The notes under the pieces are model-generated. The model did not search any database. It was not told the origin of the DNA and was given only the letters and a program-made list of their open reading frames with translations. From an uncultured Rhodospirillales bacterium (lineage in GTDB: Bacteria > Pseudomonadota > Alphaproteobacteria > Acetobacterales > Acetobacteraceae), in contig CAIPLM010000075.1 of NCBI GenBank assembly GCA_903865895.1, positions 1-48,212 on the forward strand: a stretch of DNA of 48,212 nucleotides. The letters run 5' to 3'. Both the position numbers and the translations under genes were made by a program. Shown here in pieces: positions 1 through 9,200 of this stretch (the first letter of the stretch is position 1; every line of letters begins with the position of its first letter).

Positions 1-99
1 GTGCTTCCGCCATACCGCAAGGCATCGACTCCGGGAGACAGGCGCCGCGCGGCGATGCTACACACGCGAAATGCAGACCCTGTTCCCCCCGAGCGACTG

Positions 100-1869
100 A
101 TGTGCGGCATCGCCGGCCTCATCCAGGCCCCCAGCGCGCCGCCGCCGAGCCTGTCGGTCATCGCGGCGCTCACCCGCGCGATCGCCCATCGCGGCCCCGA
201 TGGCTCCGGGCACACCGCGCATGGCAACGTGGTGCTGATCCATAACCGGCTCTCGATTATCGACCTGGTGACCGGCGATCAGCCGTTCTACGCCGGCTCG
301 GCCGCCATCGTCGCCAATGGCGAGATTTATAATTACCGCGAGCTGCGCCAGAAGCTGCCCGGCACCGTTTTCTCCTCCAATTCCGATTGCGAGCCGCCGC
401 TGCATCTGTGGCTGCGCGACGGGGCGGAATATGCGCGCCACCTGCGCGGCATGTACGGCATCGCCATCCTCCAGCGCGCCGACGGCACCGTCACCCTCAC
501 GCGGGACCCTTTCGGCATCAAGCCGCTCTATATCGCCGAGACCGCCGATGGCGTGGCTTTCGCCTCCGAGGCGCAGGCGCTGCTCAATGCCGGCATCGTG
601 CCGCGCGCCATTCGCACCCAGGCGCGCGACGAGCTGTTCCAGATCCAGTTCACAACGGGCACCGAGACCATCTTCCCGGGCATCAGCCGGGTGCTGCCGG
701 GTGAGACCATCGTGTGCCGCGATGGCCGCATCCTCGAGCGCCGCCGCATCGCCGCCATCCCCGACGGGCCGCCGGAGACCATCTCCGAAGCAGCGGCGCT
801 CGCCCGGCTCGACCGCGCGCTGACCGAAAGTGTCGATCTTCACCAGCGCAGCGACGTGCCCTACGGGATGTTCCTCTCCGGCGGCATCGACAGCGCGACC
901 ATCCTCACCCTCATGGCGCGGCTCAACGACACGCCGGTACTGGCCTTCACCGCCGGCTTCGCCCATCCCGGCGCCGCCGATGAGCGCGCCCAGGCGGCGC
1001 TGGTGGCGAAGTCGCTTGGCGCGCGGCACGAGACCATCGAGGTGACCGAGGCGATGGTGTGGCAGCATTTGCCCGAGATCATCGCCTGCCTCGATGACCC
1101 CGTGGCCGACTACGCCATCATCCCCACCTGGTTCCTCGCGCGGCGCGCGGTGCAGGACGTGAAGGTGGTGCTGTCCGGCGAAGGGGGCGACGAGATTTTT
1201 GGCGGCTATGGCCGCTACCGCTCGGCCATGCGGCCCTGGTGGCTTGGCGGCAAGCGCATGCGGGCGCGCGGCAATTTCGATCGCGTCGACGTGCTGCGCC
1301 AGCGCCCATCTGGCTGGCGCGCCGGCATGGAAGCCGCCGAGGCCGCCGCCGACCGCCCCGGCCGCTCCCGCCTCATGCAGGCGCAGGAGGTCGACATGGC
1401 GGACTGGCTGCCCAATGACCTGCTCATCAAGATCGATCGCGGGCTGATGGCCCATGCCGTCGAGGGCCGCACCCCCTTCCTCGATAAGGGCGTCGCCGCC
1501 GCCGCCTTTTCGCTACCCGATGCGCTCAAGATCAATAAGGGCATGGGCAAGTGGCTGTTGCGCACCTGGCTGGCGAAGAACTGCCCGGCCGCCCAGCCCT
1601 TCGCGCCCAAGCAAGGCTTCACCGTGCCGATCGGCCAGTGGATCGGCAACCAGGGCGACCGCCTCGGCCGCCTCGTCGCCGCCCAACCCGGCATCGCCGA
1701 GATCGCCCACCCCGATAAGGTGCGCGCCCTGTTCCGCCAATCCAACGCCCGCCGCCACGGCTTCGCGGCGTGGACGCTGTTGTTTTACGCGCTGTGGCAC
1801 CGCGCCCATATTCTCGGCCTGCCGCCGACCGGCGATGTGTTCGAGGCGCTGGGTAGCTCGGCGGGCTGA
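100..1869 (+). CDS. asnB: Asparagine synthase (glutamine-hydrolysing)-like amidotransferase
   Basis: This protein of 589 residues should make asparagine from aspartate, ATP and glutamine, or amidate a related carboxylate in the cytoplasm. The start at 100 is chosen because it gives Met-Cys-Gly-Ile, and Cys2 must become the N-terminal nucleophile of the class II glutaminase domain; the frame stays open upstream to base 1 but that extension would bury Cys2. The glutaminase half (about 1-200) shows RGPDG and the NGEIYNY motif. The synthetase half carries the ATP-pyrophosphatase loop SGGIDS at residues 260-265 and SGEGGDE(I)FGGY further on. No polysaccharide or peptide biosynthesis genes lie beside it, so the acceptor is not shown by context. 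Family assignment is secure; true asparagine specificity is inferred. Confidence 0.9.
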   Translation: MCGIAGLIQAPSAPPPSLSVIAALTRAIAHRGPDGSGHTAHGNVVLIHNRLSIIDLVTGDQPFYAGSAAIVANGEIYNYRELRQKLPGTVFSSNSDCEPPLHLWLRDGAEYARHLRGMYGIAILQRADGTVTLTRDPFGIKPLYIAETADGVAFASEAQALLNAGIVPRAIRTQARDELFQIQFTTGTETIFPGISRVLPGETIVCRDGRILERRRIAAIPDGPPETISEAAALARLDRALTESVDLHQRSDVPYGMFLSGGIDSATILTLMARLNDTPVLAFTAGFAHPGAADERAQAALVAKSLGARHETIEVTEAMVWQHLPEIIACLDDPVADYAIIPTWFLARRAVQDVKVVLSGEGGDEIFGGYGRYRSAMRPWWLGGKRMRARGNFDRVDVLRQRPSGWRAGMEAAEAAADRPGRSRLMQAQEVDMADWLPNDLLIKIDRGLMAHAVEGRTPFLDKGVAAAAFSLPDALKINKGMGKWLLRTWLAKNCPAAQPFAPKQGFTVPIGQWIGNQGDRLGRLVAAQPGIAEIAHPDKVRALFRQSNARRHGFAAWTLLFYALWHRAHILGLPPTGDVFEALGSSAG

Positions 1870-1900
1870 GAAAGTTAGGCTCCCTGGTCTCCGTTGCGTC

Positions 1901-3028
1901 TCAGGCGAATTCCGCGCGAATCGCCGCTGAATCGGCGCCGATCGCCGGGACGGGCCCCAGCACGCGCGGGCCGTCGCTGAAGATTTGCGGCGGTGAGGCG
2001 ATCGACACCGGGCCGGCTGGGGTTTCCACGGTGTGGCGGCGCAGCGCGGGATGGGCGGCGAAGTCGGCGACGGTGTTGACGAAGCCATAGGCGGTATTGG
2101 CGGCGCGCAGCCGGGCAGCCGCCTCGTCGCGCGTCAGGGTGGCGAACACCGCCGCGATATAGGCGTCCACCTGCGGACGGTTGGCGACGCGGATGACGTT
2201 GGTTTCGAAGCCCGGCCGCTTCGGCAAGTCGGGCTCCAGCATGAAGCCGGCGCAGAAGCTTGCCCATTCGCGCTCGTTCTGGATGGATATCAGCACCAGC
2301 GCGCCATCCGAGGTGGGGAATGCGCCATAGGGGCTGATCGAGGGGTGCGCGAGGCCCATGCGCTCCGGCGCCTTGCCGGTGCCCTCGTAGAACATCAGCG
2401 GCACGTTCATCCAATCGGCCATGCCGTCGAACAGCGAGACCTTGATCCCCTTGCCGACGCCGGAGATGGAGCGCGCGATCAGCGCCTCCAGCACGCCGGA
2501 ATGGGCGGCCATGCCGCAGGCGATGTCGCAGGCGGAAACGCCGATGCGGCCGGGCCCTGCGGGATGGCCGGTGATGGTGGTGATGCCGGTTTCCGCCTGG
2601 ACCAGGAGATCGTACGCCTTCATGTCAGCGTAGTCGCCGCTGTCGCCGTAGCCGGTGATGTCCACCGTGATGAGGCGGGGGTATTTCGCGCGCAGCTCCT
2701 CGGAGCCGAAGCCGGAGCGGGCGGCGGCGCCGGGGGCGAGGTTCTGGATGAACACGTCTGCCCGGGCGAGCATGCGATGGATCAGCGCCGCGTCATCGGG
2801 GTTCTTGATGTCGATGGCGAGGGACTGCTTGCCGCGGTTGAGCCAGACGAAATAGCTCGACTGCCCCTTCGCCGCCTTGTCATAGCCGCGCGCGAAATCC
2901 CCCTCCGGCCGTTCGAGCTTGATCACCCGCGCCCCGGCATCGGCCAGGCGGGAGGCGCAATAGGGCGCGGCGACCGCCTGTTCGAGCGAGACGACGAGCA
3001 GGCCTTCCAGCGGGCGGGCGGCGGACAT
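1901..3028 (-). CDS. Class III (CaiB/BaiF) CoA-transferase
   Basis: A 375-residue member of the CaiB/BaiF family, which moves CoA between carboxylic acids through an aspartyl-CoA thioester. Typical family features are LEGLLVVSLEQAVAAPYC at the N-terminus, ADAGARVIKLERPEGD, and the segment KAYDLLVQAETG in which Asp140 is the expected nucleophile. Its start lies 3 bases after the stop of the upstream acyl-CoA dehydrogenase gene on the same strand, so the two are almost certainly co-transcribed: one activates an acid as a CoA ester and the other oxidises a CoA ester. The substrate cannot be read from sequence. This is one of three class III transferases in the window, each in a different gene set. 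Confidence 0.9.
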   Translation of the reverse strand: MSAARPLEGLLVVSLEQAVAAPYCASRLADAGARVIKLERPEGDFARGYDKAAKGQSSYFVWLNRGKQSLAIDIKNPDDAALIHRMLARADVFIQNLAPGAAARSGFGSEELRAKYPRLITVDITGYGDSGDYADMKAYDLLVQAETGITTITGHPAGPGRIGVSACDIACGMAAHSGVLEALIARSISGVGKGIKVSLFDGMADWMNVPLMFYEGTGKAPERMGLAHPSISPYGAFPTSDGALVLISIQNEREWASFCAGFMLEPDLPKRPGFETNVIRVANRPQVDAYIAAVFATLTRDEAAARLRAANTAYGFVNTVADFAAHPALRRHTVETPAGPVSIASPPQIFSDGPRVLGPVPAIGADSAAIRAEFA

Positions 3029-3031
3029 TGC

Positions 3032-4177
3032 TCAGTAGCTCCGGGGCAGGCCGAGCACGTGCTCGGCGACGTAAGAGAGGATCAGGTTGGTGCTGATCGG
3101 GGCCACCTGATAGAGCCGGGTTTCGCGGAATTTGCGCTCGATGTCGTATTCCTCGGCGAAGCCGAAGCCGCCATGGGTCTGGATGCAGGCCTCGCCGGCG
3201 GCCCAGCTGGCTTCGGCGGCGAGCATCTTGGCCATGTTGGCCTCCTCGCCGCAGTTCTCGCCCGCCTCGAACTTGCGGCACCCCTCATGCACCATCAGTT
3301 CGGCCGCGCGCATCTGGGCGTAGGCCTTGGCGATGGGGAACTGCACGCCCTGGTTCTGCCCGATCGGGCGGCCGAACACCTTGCGATCGAGCGCATAATT
3401 CGTCGCCTTTTCGATGAACCACTTGGCGTCGCCTATGCACTCCGCCGCGATCAGCAGGCGCTCGGCGTTCATGCCATCGAGGATGTAGCGGAAGCCGCGG
3501 CCTTCGACGCCGACCAGGTTTTCGGCCGGCACGATCATGTTGTCGAAAAACACCTCGGTGGAGTTGTGGTTCATCATGGTGCGGATGGGGCGGATGGTGA
3601 GCCCGTTGCCGAGGGCGGCCCGCATGTCGACGATGAAGGTGGAGAGCCCCTCGGTGCGCTTCTGGGTTTCCTCCTTCGGCGTGGTGCGGGCGAGCAGGAG
3701 CATGAGGTCCGAATGCTCGGCGCGCGAGGTCCAGACCTTCTGGCCGTTCACCACGTAGTGGTCGCCCTCGCGGCGGGCAAAGGTGCGCAGGGACGTAGTG
3801 TCGGTGCCCGAAGTGGGCTCGGTGACGCCGAAGGCCTGCAGGCGGAGTTCGCCGGTGGCGATCTTGGGCAGATAGGTCTCTTTCTGGGCCGGCGTGCCGT
3901 GCCGCAGGATGGTGCCCATGATGTACATCTGGGCGTGGCAGGCGGCCCCGTTGCAGCCCTCGGCCTGCACCGTCTCCAGGATCGCCGCGGCGGCCGAGAG
4001 CGGCAGGCCGGCGCCGCCATATTCCTCGGGGATCAGGGCGGCGAGGTAGCCGGCCTCGGTCAGCGCGGTGACGAACTCGGTGGGGTAGGCGCGCGCCTGA
4101 TCCATCCGGCGCCAGTATTCGCCGGGGAAGGCGGCGCACAGCTTCTTCACCGCCTCGCGGATTTCGACATGGTCCAT
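3032..4177 (-). CDS. Acyl-CoA dehydrogenase, FAD-dependent
   Basis: A 381-residue flavoprotein of the acyl-CoA dehydrogenase family, expected to form an alpha,beta-unsaturated acyl-CoA and pass electrons to ETF. IPEEYGGAG (49-57), GVTEPTSGTD (117-126) and QTHGGFGF (333-340) are family signatures. The usual C-terminal catalytic Glu is absent: the equivalent segment reads LYQVAPISTN, with Gln357 in its place. A Glu is instead present at residue 239 in GMNAERLLIA, the site that supplies the base in isovaleryl-CoA and long-chain dehydrogenases. I therefore expect an active enzyme, perhaps for branched or bulky acyl groups. It sits 3 bases before the CoA-transferase gene and 69 bases after the HD-domain gene, and the window also holds ETF-quinone oxidoreductase. 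Confidence 0.92.
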   Translation of the reverse strand: MDHVEIREAVKKLCAAFPGEYWRRMDQARAYPTEFVTALTEAGYLAALIPEEYGGAGLPLSAAAAILETVQAEGCNGAACHAQMYIMGTILRHGTPAQKETYLPKIATGELRLQAFGVTEPTSGTDTTSLRTFARREGDHYVVNGQKVWTSRAEHSDLMLLLARTTPKEETQKRTEGLSTFIVDMRAALGNGLTIRPIRTMMNHNSTEVFFDNMIVPAENLVGVEGRGFRYILDGMNAERLLIAAECIGDAKWFIEKATNYALDRKVFGRPIGQNQGVQFPIAKAYAQMRAAELMVHEGCRKFEAGENCGEEANMAKMLAAEASWAAGEACIQTHGGFGFAEEYDIERKFRETRLYQVAPISTNLILSYVAEHVLGLPRSY

Positions 4178-4246
4178 ATCAGGCCTCCTCCTCGCTCGCC
4201 GCCGGATTAGGGCCCGGCTGGCCGTCGCGCAAGGCGGCCGGGCGGC

Positions 4247-4804
4247 TCAGCCCTTCAGGCAGGCCGCGACATAGGGAGCGAAATGGGCGAAGCCGGGGGT
4301 GGCCAATCCCTTGACCTTCGCCCCCTCGTCCCACCGGCGGAGGCGAACGGCGGCCGCATGCTCGGGCAGAGTCTCGAATTCGGCGATCTCCTCGGCCGAC
4401 ATCGGGCCGCCCTGGAGGGAGAGGCTGAGCACGGAGTCCTTGGAGAGCTTGCCGAAATAGCTGGGATCGGTGCCGCACAGGTACCGCTTGGCGGCGACGT
4501 GCAGGCGGACCGGCTCCGTCACCTCGGGGCCGAACCAGCCCACCAGCCAATCATGCCCGAGCTCCTCGTGTCGGTCGTCGATGCCCTTATCAGCCGGATT
4601 GTCGCCGAGATTGTGGACCATGTGGCCGATATCGTGCAGCAGGGCGGCGGTGATCAGCGCTGCCCCGGCGTTCTCCCCTTCGGCGAGCAGGGCGGCCTGG
4701 AGGGCGTGCTGGCGCTGGTTGATGTCGGAGAGGCCGTACTGGCCATGTCCCTTGCCGTCGATGATATCGGCGAGTTCGGCGAGGCGGGGATCGGGCTGGG
4801 ACAT
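4247..4804 (-). CDS. HD-domain protein of the PhnZ / phosphonate-degradation oxygenase type
   Basis: A 185-residue HD-domain protein resembling PhnZ and the HDIG proteins of phosphonate operons, which are mixed-valence di-iron oxygenases rather than phosphohydrolases. Candidate iron ligands are His33, His57-Asp58 (LLHDIGH), the His in DDRHEELG, the His in VRLHVAAKRYL and the Asp in LRRWDEGAK, matching the family order. PhnZ uses a Tyr and a Glu three residues later to gate the substrate; here Tyr23 is present but the +3 position is Ser26, so the substrate may differ. A good Shine-Dalgarno (AGGAGAAG) precedes the start. It probably leads the operon with the acyl-CoA dehydrogenase and CoA-transferase. 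No other phosphonate gene is visible, so a phosphonate role is only a family-based possibility. Confidence 0.8.
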   Translation of the reverse strand: MSQPDPRLAELADIIDGKGHGQYGLSDINQRQHALQAALLAEGENAGAALITAALLHDIGHMVHNLGDNPADKGIDDRHEELGHDWLVGWFGPEVTEPVRLHVAAKRYLCGTDPSYFGKLSKDSVLSLSLQGGPMSAEEIAEFETLPEHAAAVRLRRWDEGAKVKGLATPGFAHFAPYVAACLKG

Positions 4805-4921
4805 GGCGCTGCTTCTCCTGCGGATGGGGTTCGATAGCCCCAGCTTCCGAGCGCGGCAATGCCACCGACATGACAGAAGGATGACATCGCCGGATGGACG
4901 GACCCGACTGGACGGCGCGCC

Positions 4922-4958
4922 GCCGCCCGCCGATACTTCGCTGCGAAGGAGAGGCGGC
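4922..4958 (+). promoter_or_regulatory. Possible ribosome-site-masking hairpin before the dehydratase gene
   Basis: Between the divergent HD gene and the enolase-superfamily gene, CTTCG (4936-4940) and CGAAG (4944-4948) form a small hairpin running into the Shine-Dalgarno AAGGAGAGG. An outer stem GCCGCC (4922-4927) with GGCGGC (4953-4958) would enclose the whole site. In a high-GC genome short stems occur by chance, so this is tentative. The remaining 4805-4921 shows no convincing promoter to my eye. Confidence 0.3.
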
Positions 4959-4960
4959 CC

Positions 4961-6154
4961 ATGAAGATCATCGATATCAAGACGTTCCTGATGCAGGCGG
5001 GCTCACCGCCCAATTCCGGCGCCTGGGCGGCCAATTTCGACACCATCGCGACGGGGTGGCGCAACTGGTTGTTCGTCAAGATCTATACTGACGAGGGCAT
5101 CACCGGCATCGGGGAATGCAGCGGCTGGCCGCGGGTGATCGAGACGGCGGTGGCCGATCTTAAATCCATCCTGATCGGCGAGGACCCGCGCCATATCGAG
5201 CGGCTGTGGCAGAAGATGCAGGTGGCGATCATGGGCCACGGCATGTCTGGCGTGGTCGGCGCCGGCGCGATGACCGGGATCGACATGGCGCTGTGGGACA
5301 TCAAGGGCAAGGCGCTCAACACCCCGGTGTGGAACCTGCTGGGCGGCAAGCTGCGCGACAAGGTGCGCATCTACGCCCATGCCTCGACGCCCGAAGTCGC
5401 CTTGCAACTCAAGGCCGAGGGGGTGACCGCGATCAAGGCCGGCGGGCTGAAGGACCCCGTCCGCATGCTCGAGGGGCTGCGCGCGGCGATCGGCGACGAG
5501 ATGGACCTGATGGTGGATCTGCACGGCCCGCCCTGGCTCACCACCGCGGACGCCATCGCGCTCGGCCGGCGGTTGGAGCCGCTCGGGCTGATGTTCATGG
5601 AAGACCCGGTGGCGCCGGAGCAGACCGATGCCTATGCCCGCATCCGCGACGCGGTGGCGATTCCGCTGGCGGCCGGCGAGCGGCTGGCGACCATCTGGGG
5701 CCTGCGCCCGCTGATCGAGCGGGACCTGGTGGACGTGGTGCAGCCGGATACCGGGCGGGCCGGCGGCATCACCCAGATGAAGAAGATCGCCGCCATGGCC
5801 GAGGCGCATGGTATCATGTTCGCGCCGCATTCGGGCTCGTTGGGTCCGGTGGCGGAATATGCCGCGCTGCATCTGCTGGCCGCCATCCCCAATGCGCTGA
5901 TGCTGGAGCGGGTCGAGATCGACTGGGCCGGGCGCTCGGAGGTGATCACCCCGGTGCCGCGCACGGTGGATGGATTTATCACCGTGCCGGACGCCCCCGG
6001 CCTCGGCGTGGATATCGACGAGGCGGTGGTGGCGAAATACCCGTCGGCCCGCAATGTCGGCCTCGGCAAGGGCGATTATGCGGCGGGTACGGCCGATGAA
6101 TACGTCTATGTGCAGTCCCGTTTGGGGCGGCGGCGTTGGCTGGCGGGGGAATAG
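4961..6154 (+). CDS. Enolase-superfamily sugar-acid dehydratase (galactonate dehydratase-like)
   Basis: A 397-residue mandelate racemase/muconate lactonizing enzyme relative. Members remove a proton alpha to a carboxylate and often dehydrate sugar acids with Mg2+. The metal ligands appear as Asp186 (MVDLHG), Glu214 (FMEDP) and Glu240 (AAGERL). His188 two residues after the first ligand, and the Asp263/His290 pair (QPDTGRAGG and FAPHSGSLG), are the pattern of galactonate-dehydratase-type enzymes. AGGAGAGG ends a few bases before the ATG. It is transcribed away from the PhnZ-like gene and is followed by a short gap before the efflux pump. No sugar transporter or aldolase is adjacent, so the actual acid is unknown; racemase or non-sugar substrates remain possible. 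Confidence 0.87.
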   Translation: MKIIDIKTFLMQAGSPPNSGAWAANFDTIATGWRNWLFVKIYTDEGITGIGECSGWPRVIETAVADLKSILIGEDPRHIERLWQKMQVAIMGHGMSGVVGAGAMTGIDMALWDIKGKALNTPVWNLLGGKLRDKVRIYAHASTPEVALQLKAEGVTAIKAGGLKDPVRMLEGLRAAIGDEMDLMVDLHGPPWLTTADAIALGRRLEPLGLMFMEDPVAPEQTDAYARIRDAVAIPLAAGERLATIWGLRPLIERDLVDVVQPDTGRAGGITQMKKIAAMAEAHGIMFAPHSGSLGPVAEYAALHLLAAIPNALMLERVEIDWAGRSEVITPVPRTVDGFITVPDAPGLGVDIDEAVVAKYPSARNVGLGKGDYAAGTADEYVYVQSRLGRRRWLAGE

Positions 6155-6248
6155 CTGCGGGGTTGCAACCGTCCGACATTAACGGCACGATAATGTTGGT
6201 GCGGTCAGCCGACCCATGTGGTCCGGCCGAAACGGGAGAACAATATCA

Positions 6249-9200
6249 ATGATGGGGCTGGTGCGCCTTGCTTTGCGGCGCCCGTATACGTCTGCGATTA
6301 CCGCGTTCATCATCATGCTCGGTGGCGCCATGTCGCTGACGCGCATGATCGTGGACATTTTCCCCATCATCGACATCCCCGTGGTGCTCGTGGCCTGGAA
6401 CTATGGCGGGCTGCCGGCGGAGGAGATGGAACGCCGCGTGGTGCTGGTCGCCGAGCGCTCGTACACGCAGAACGTCGATGGCGTCGATAAGATCGAGAGC
6501 CAGTCGATCGCAGGCACCGGGATCATCAAGATCTACTTCCAGCCCGGCGCCAATCTCGGCGGCGCGATGGCGCAGATCACCGCGGTGAACAACCAGGCGC
6601 TGCGCGTGATGCCGCCGGGCATGACGCCGCCGGCGGTGCTGCCGTTCAACGCCTCCTCGGTCGGCGTGATGCAGATGACGACGTCGTCCAAGACGATGTC
6701 GGAGCAGAATATCGTCGACTACACGTTCAACTTCATCCGCCTCAAGCTCTACACCGTGCCGGGCATCGCGCTGTCGGCGCCCTATGGCGGCAAGGGGCGG
6801 CAGATCATCGTCGACCTCGACCCCACGCGGATGGCGGCGAAGGGCGTGGCGCCGAACGACGTGGTGCAGGCGCTGCAGGTCTCCAACGTGATCGTGCCGG
6901 CCGGCGTCGCCCGCATGGGCGAGCGCGAGTACAACGTGGCGATGAATTCGAGCCCGTCGGCGGTGGACCAGTTCGCCAATTTGCCGCTGGTGGTGCGCAA
7001 CGGCATCACCGTGACGTTGGGTGACGTCGCCAAGGTCGGTGACAGTTTCGCCAACCAGACCAACGTGGTGCACGTCAACGGCGAACGCGCGACCTACGTG
7101 ACGATCCTGCGCCACGCCGACGCCTCGACGCTGGCGGTGGTGGAGGCGACCAAGGCGATCCTGCCGGAGATCAAGGCCGCGGCGCCGGACGGGCTCGATA
7201 TGAGCCTCGATTTCGACCAGTCGGTCTTCGTCTCCTCGGCCATCCACAACGTGCTGGAAGAGGCGCTGATCTCCTCGATCCTGGTCTCGCTGATGATCCT
7301 GGTGTTTCTGGGATCGTGGCGGAACATGGTGATCGTCTCGGCGTCCATCCCGCTATCGATCTTCGCCGCGCTGGCCGGCCTGTTCGCCGCCGGCCAGTCG
7401 ATCAACCTGATGACGCTGGGCGGTCTCGCGCTCGCCATCGGCCTGCTGGTGGATAACGCGACCGTCGCCATCGAGAATATCCACCGCAACCAATCCCTTG
7501 GTAAAACGCTGACCATCGCCATTCTCGACGGCTGCGGCGAGGTGGTGACACCGCTGACGGTGGCGACGCTGGCGATCTGCATCGTGTTTTTCCCGGTCTT
7601 CCTGCTCACCGGGCCGGCGCGCTTCCTGTTCATCCCGCTCGGCATCACCGTGGTGCTGGCGATGCTGGCCTCCTTCCTGCTCACCTTCACGGTGGTGCCG
7701 ACCATGGCGCGCATGATGCTGACGGAGCATCATGGCGAGCCGAAGGGGTTCGCCGCCTGGTTCGAGCGTGGATTCACCCGGCTGAGCGATGGCTATGCCA
7801 GCATGTTGTCGGCCTGCCTGCGGAACCGTGCCTTCGTGCTGGTCTGCTTCTTCGGGCTGCTCGGCACCAGCCTGGCGGTGGCGACTGTGGCGGGCACGGA
7901 TTTCTTCCCGACCGCCGACGTCGGCATCATCAAGCTGCACTATCGCGGTGCCACCGGCACGCGGCTTGAGGTGACTGAAGGCAAGGTGCTCGCGGTTCAA
8001 GCCAAGATCCGTGAGATCATCGGCAACAACGAGATCCAGACCATCAATGACGTGATGGGGGTGCCGTTCGCATCCAACCTCGCCATGCTGCCGTCCGACA
8101 ACGTGACGAGCGCGGATGCCGAGATCCTGATCCAGTTGAAGAAGGGCCACAAGCCGAGCGTCGATCACGTACGGGCCCTGCGCAAGCAATTGCCCGAGGC
8201 CTTCCCCGGGGCGGTGTTCTATTTCCAGACCGCCGATATCGTCTCGCAGGTGTTGAATTTCGGCCTCTCCGCGCCGATCGACATCCAGATCGCCGACCCC
8301 AACTTCAACCGCTCCTACCAGCTCGCCCAGAAGCTGCTGGTGGAGATCGCCAAGATCCCCGGCGTGGTCGATCCCCACATCACCCAGGTGCTCGACTACC
8401 CGACGCTACAGATCGAGGTTGACCGGTTACGCGCCGCCAATCTCGGCATCACCCAGCGTGACGTCTCGAATAACCTGCTGGTTTCATTGTCCTCCTCCTC
8501 GCTGGTGGCGCCGTCCTACTTCCTCAATCCCGTCAACAACGTGAACTACTTCGTCGTCGTACGGCAGCCGATGGAGGCGATCCAGAACGTTGACGACCTG
8601 ATGGACCTGCCGATCAGCCAGCCGCAGATCACCCTGCCGACCACGGTGGCCAGCCAGTTCTCGAGCCTGACTTACGCCTCGATGCCCAATGCGCCGGTGA
8701 CGCGGATGTCCGACGTGGCGACGATCCGGCCGCGCACCTCGTTTGCCACCATCAATCATCTCTCCGTGCAGCGCGTGATCGACGTGGCCGCCAATGTCGA
8801 CGGGCGGGACCTCGGCGCCGTCAGCGATGATATCCGCAAGGTGATCGCCGAGGCCTCCAAGGGCCTGTCGATCGCCACGCATATCGACCTGCGCGGCCAG
8901 CCGGAAGTGATGGACACCTCGTTCCGCAACCTCGCCCAGGGCCTGGTGATCGCGATCATCCTGGTCTACGCGCTGCTGGTGGTGCTGTTCCAATCCTGGA
9001 TCGACCCCTTCATCATCATGATGGCGGTGCCGGGCGCGCTGATCGGCATCATCTGGATGCTGGTGCTCACTGGAACCACCATCAACGTCGAATCCCTGAT
9101 GGGCACCATCATGACGGTCGGCATCTCGGTGTCGAACTCCATCCTGGTGGTGAGCTTCGCCAATGACGTGCGCTCGCGCCACGGGGTGAACCCGTTCGAG

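Noticed and set aside
2033-4210. A 725-codon plus-strand frame across the CoA-transferase and acyl-CoA dehydrogenase genes
   Set aside because: Both antisense genes are strongly supported by family motifs; the frame looks like non-coding complement.
4247-4804. A phosphonate degradation operon
   Set aside because: Only the PhnZ-like gene is present; no phn transporter, transaminase or hydrolase is adjacent.
6163-6194. Promoter TTGCAA ... GATAAT before the RND genes
   Set aside because: The spacing is 20 bases between the elements and the -35 match is weak, so I did not list it.
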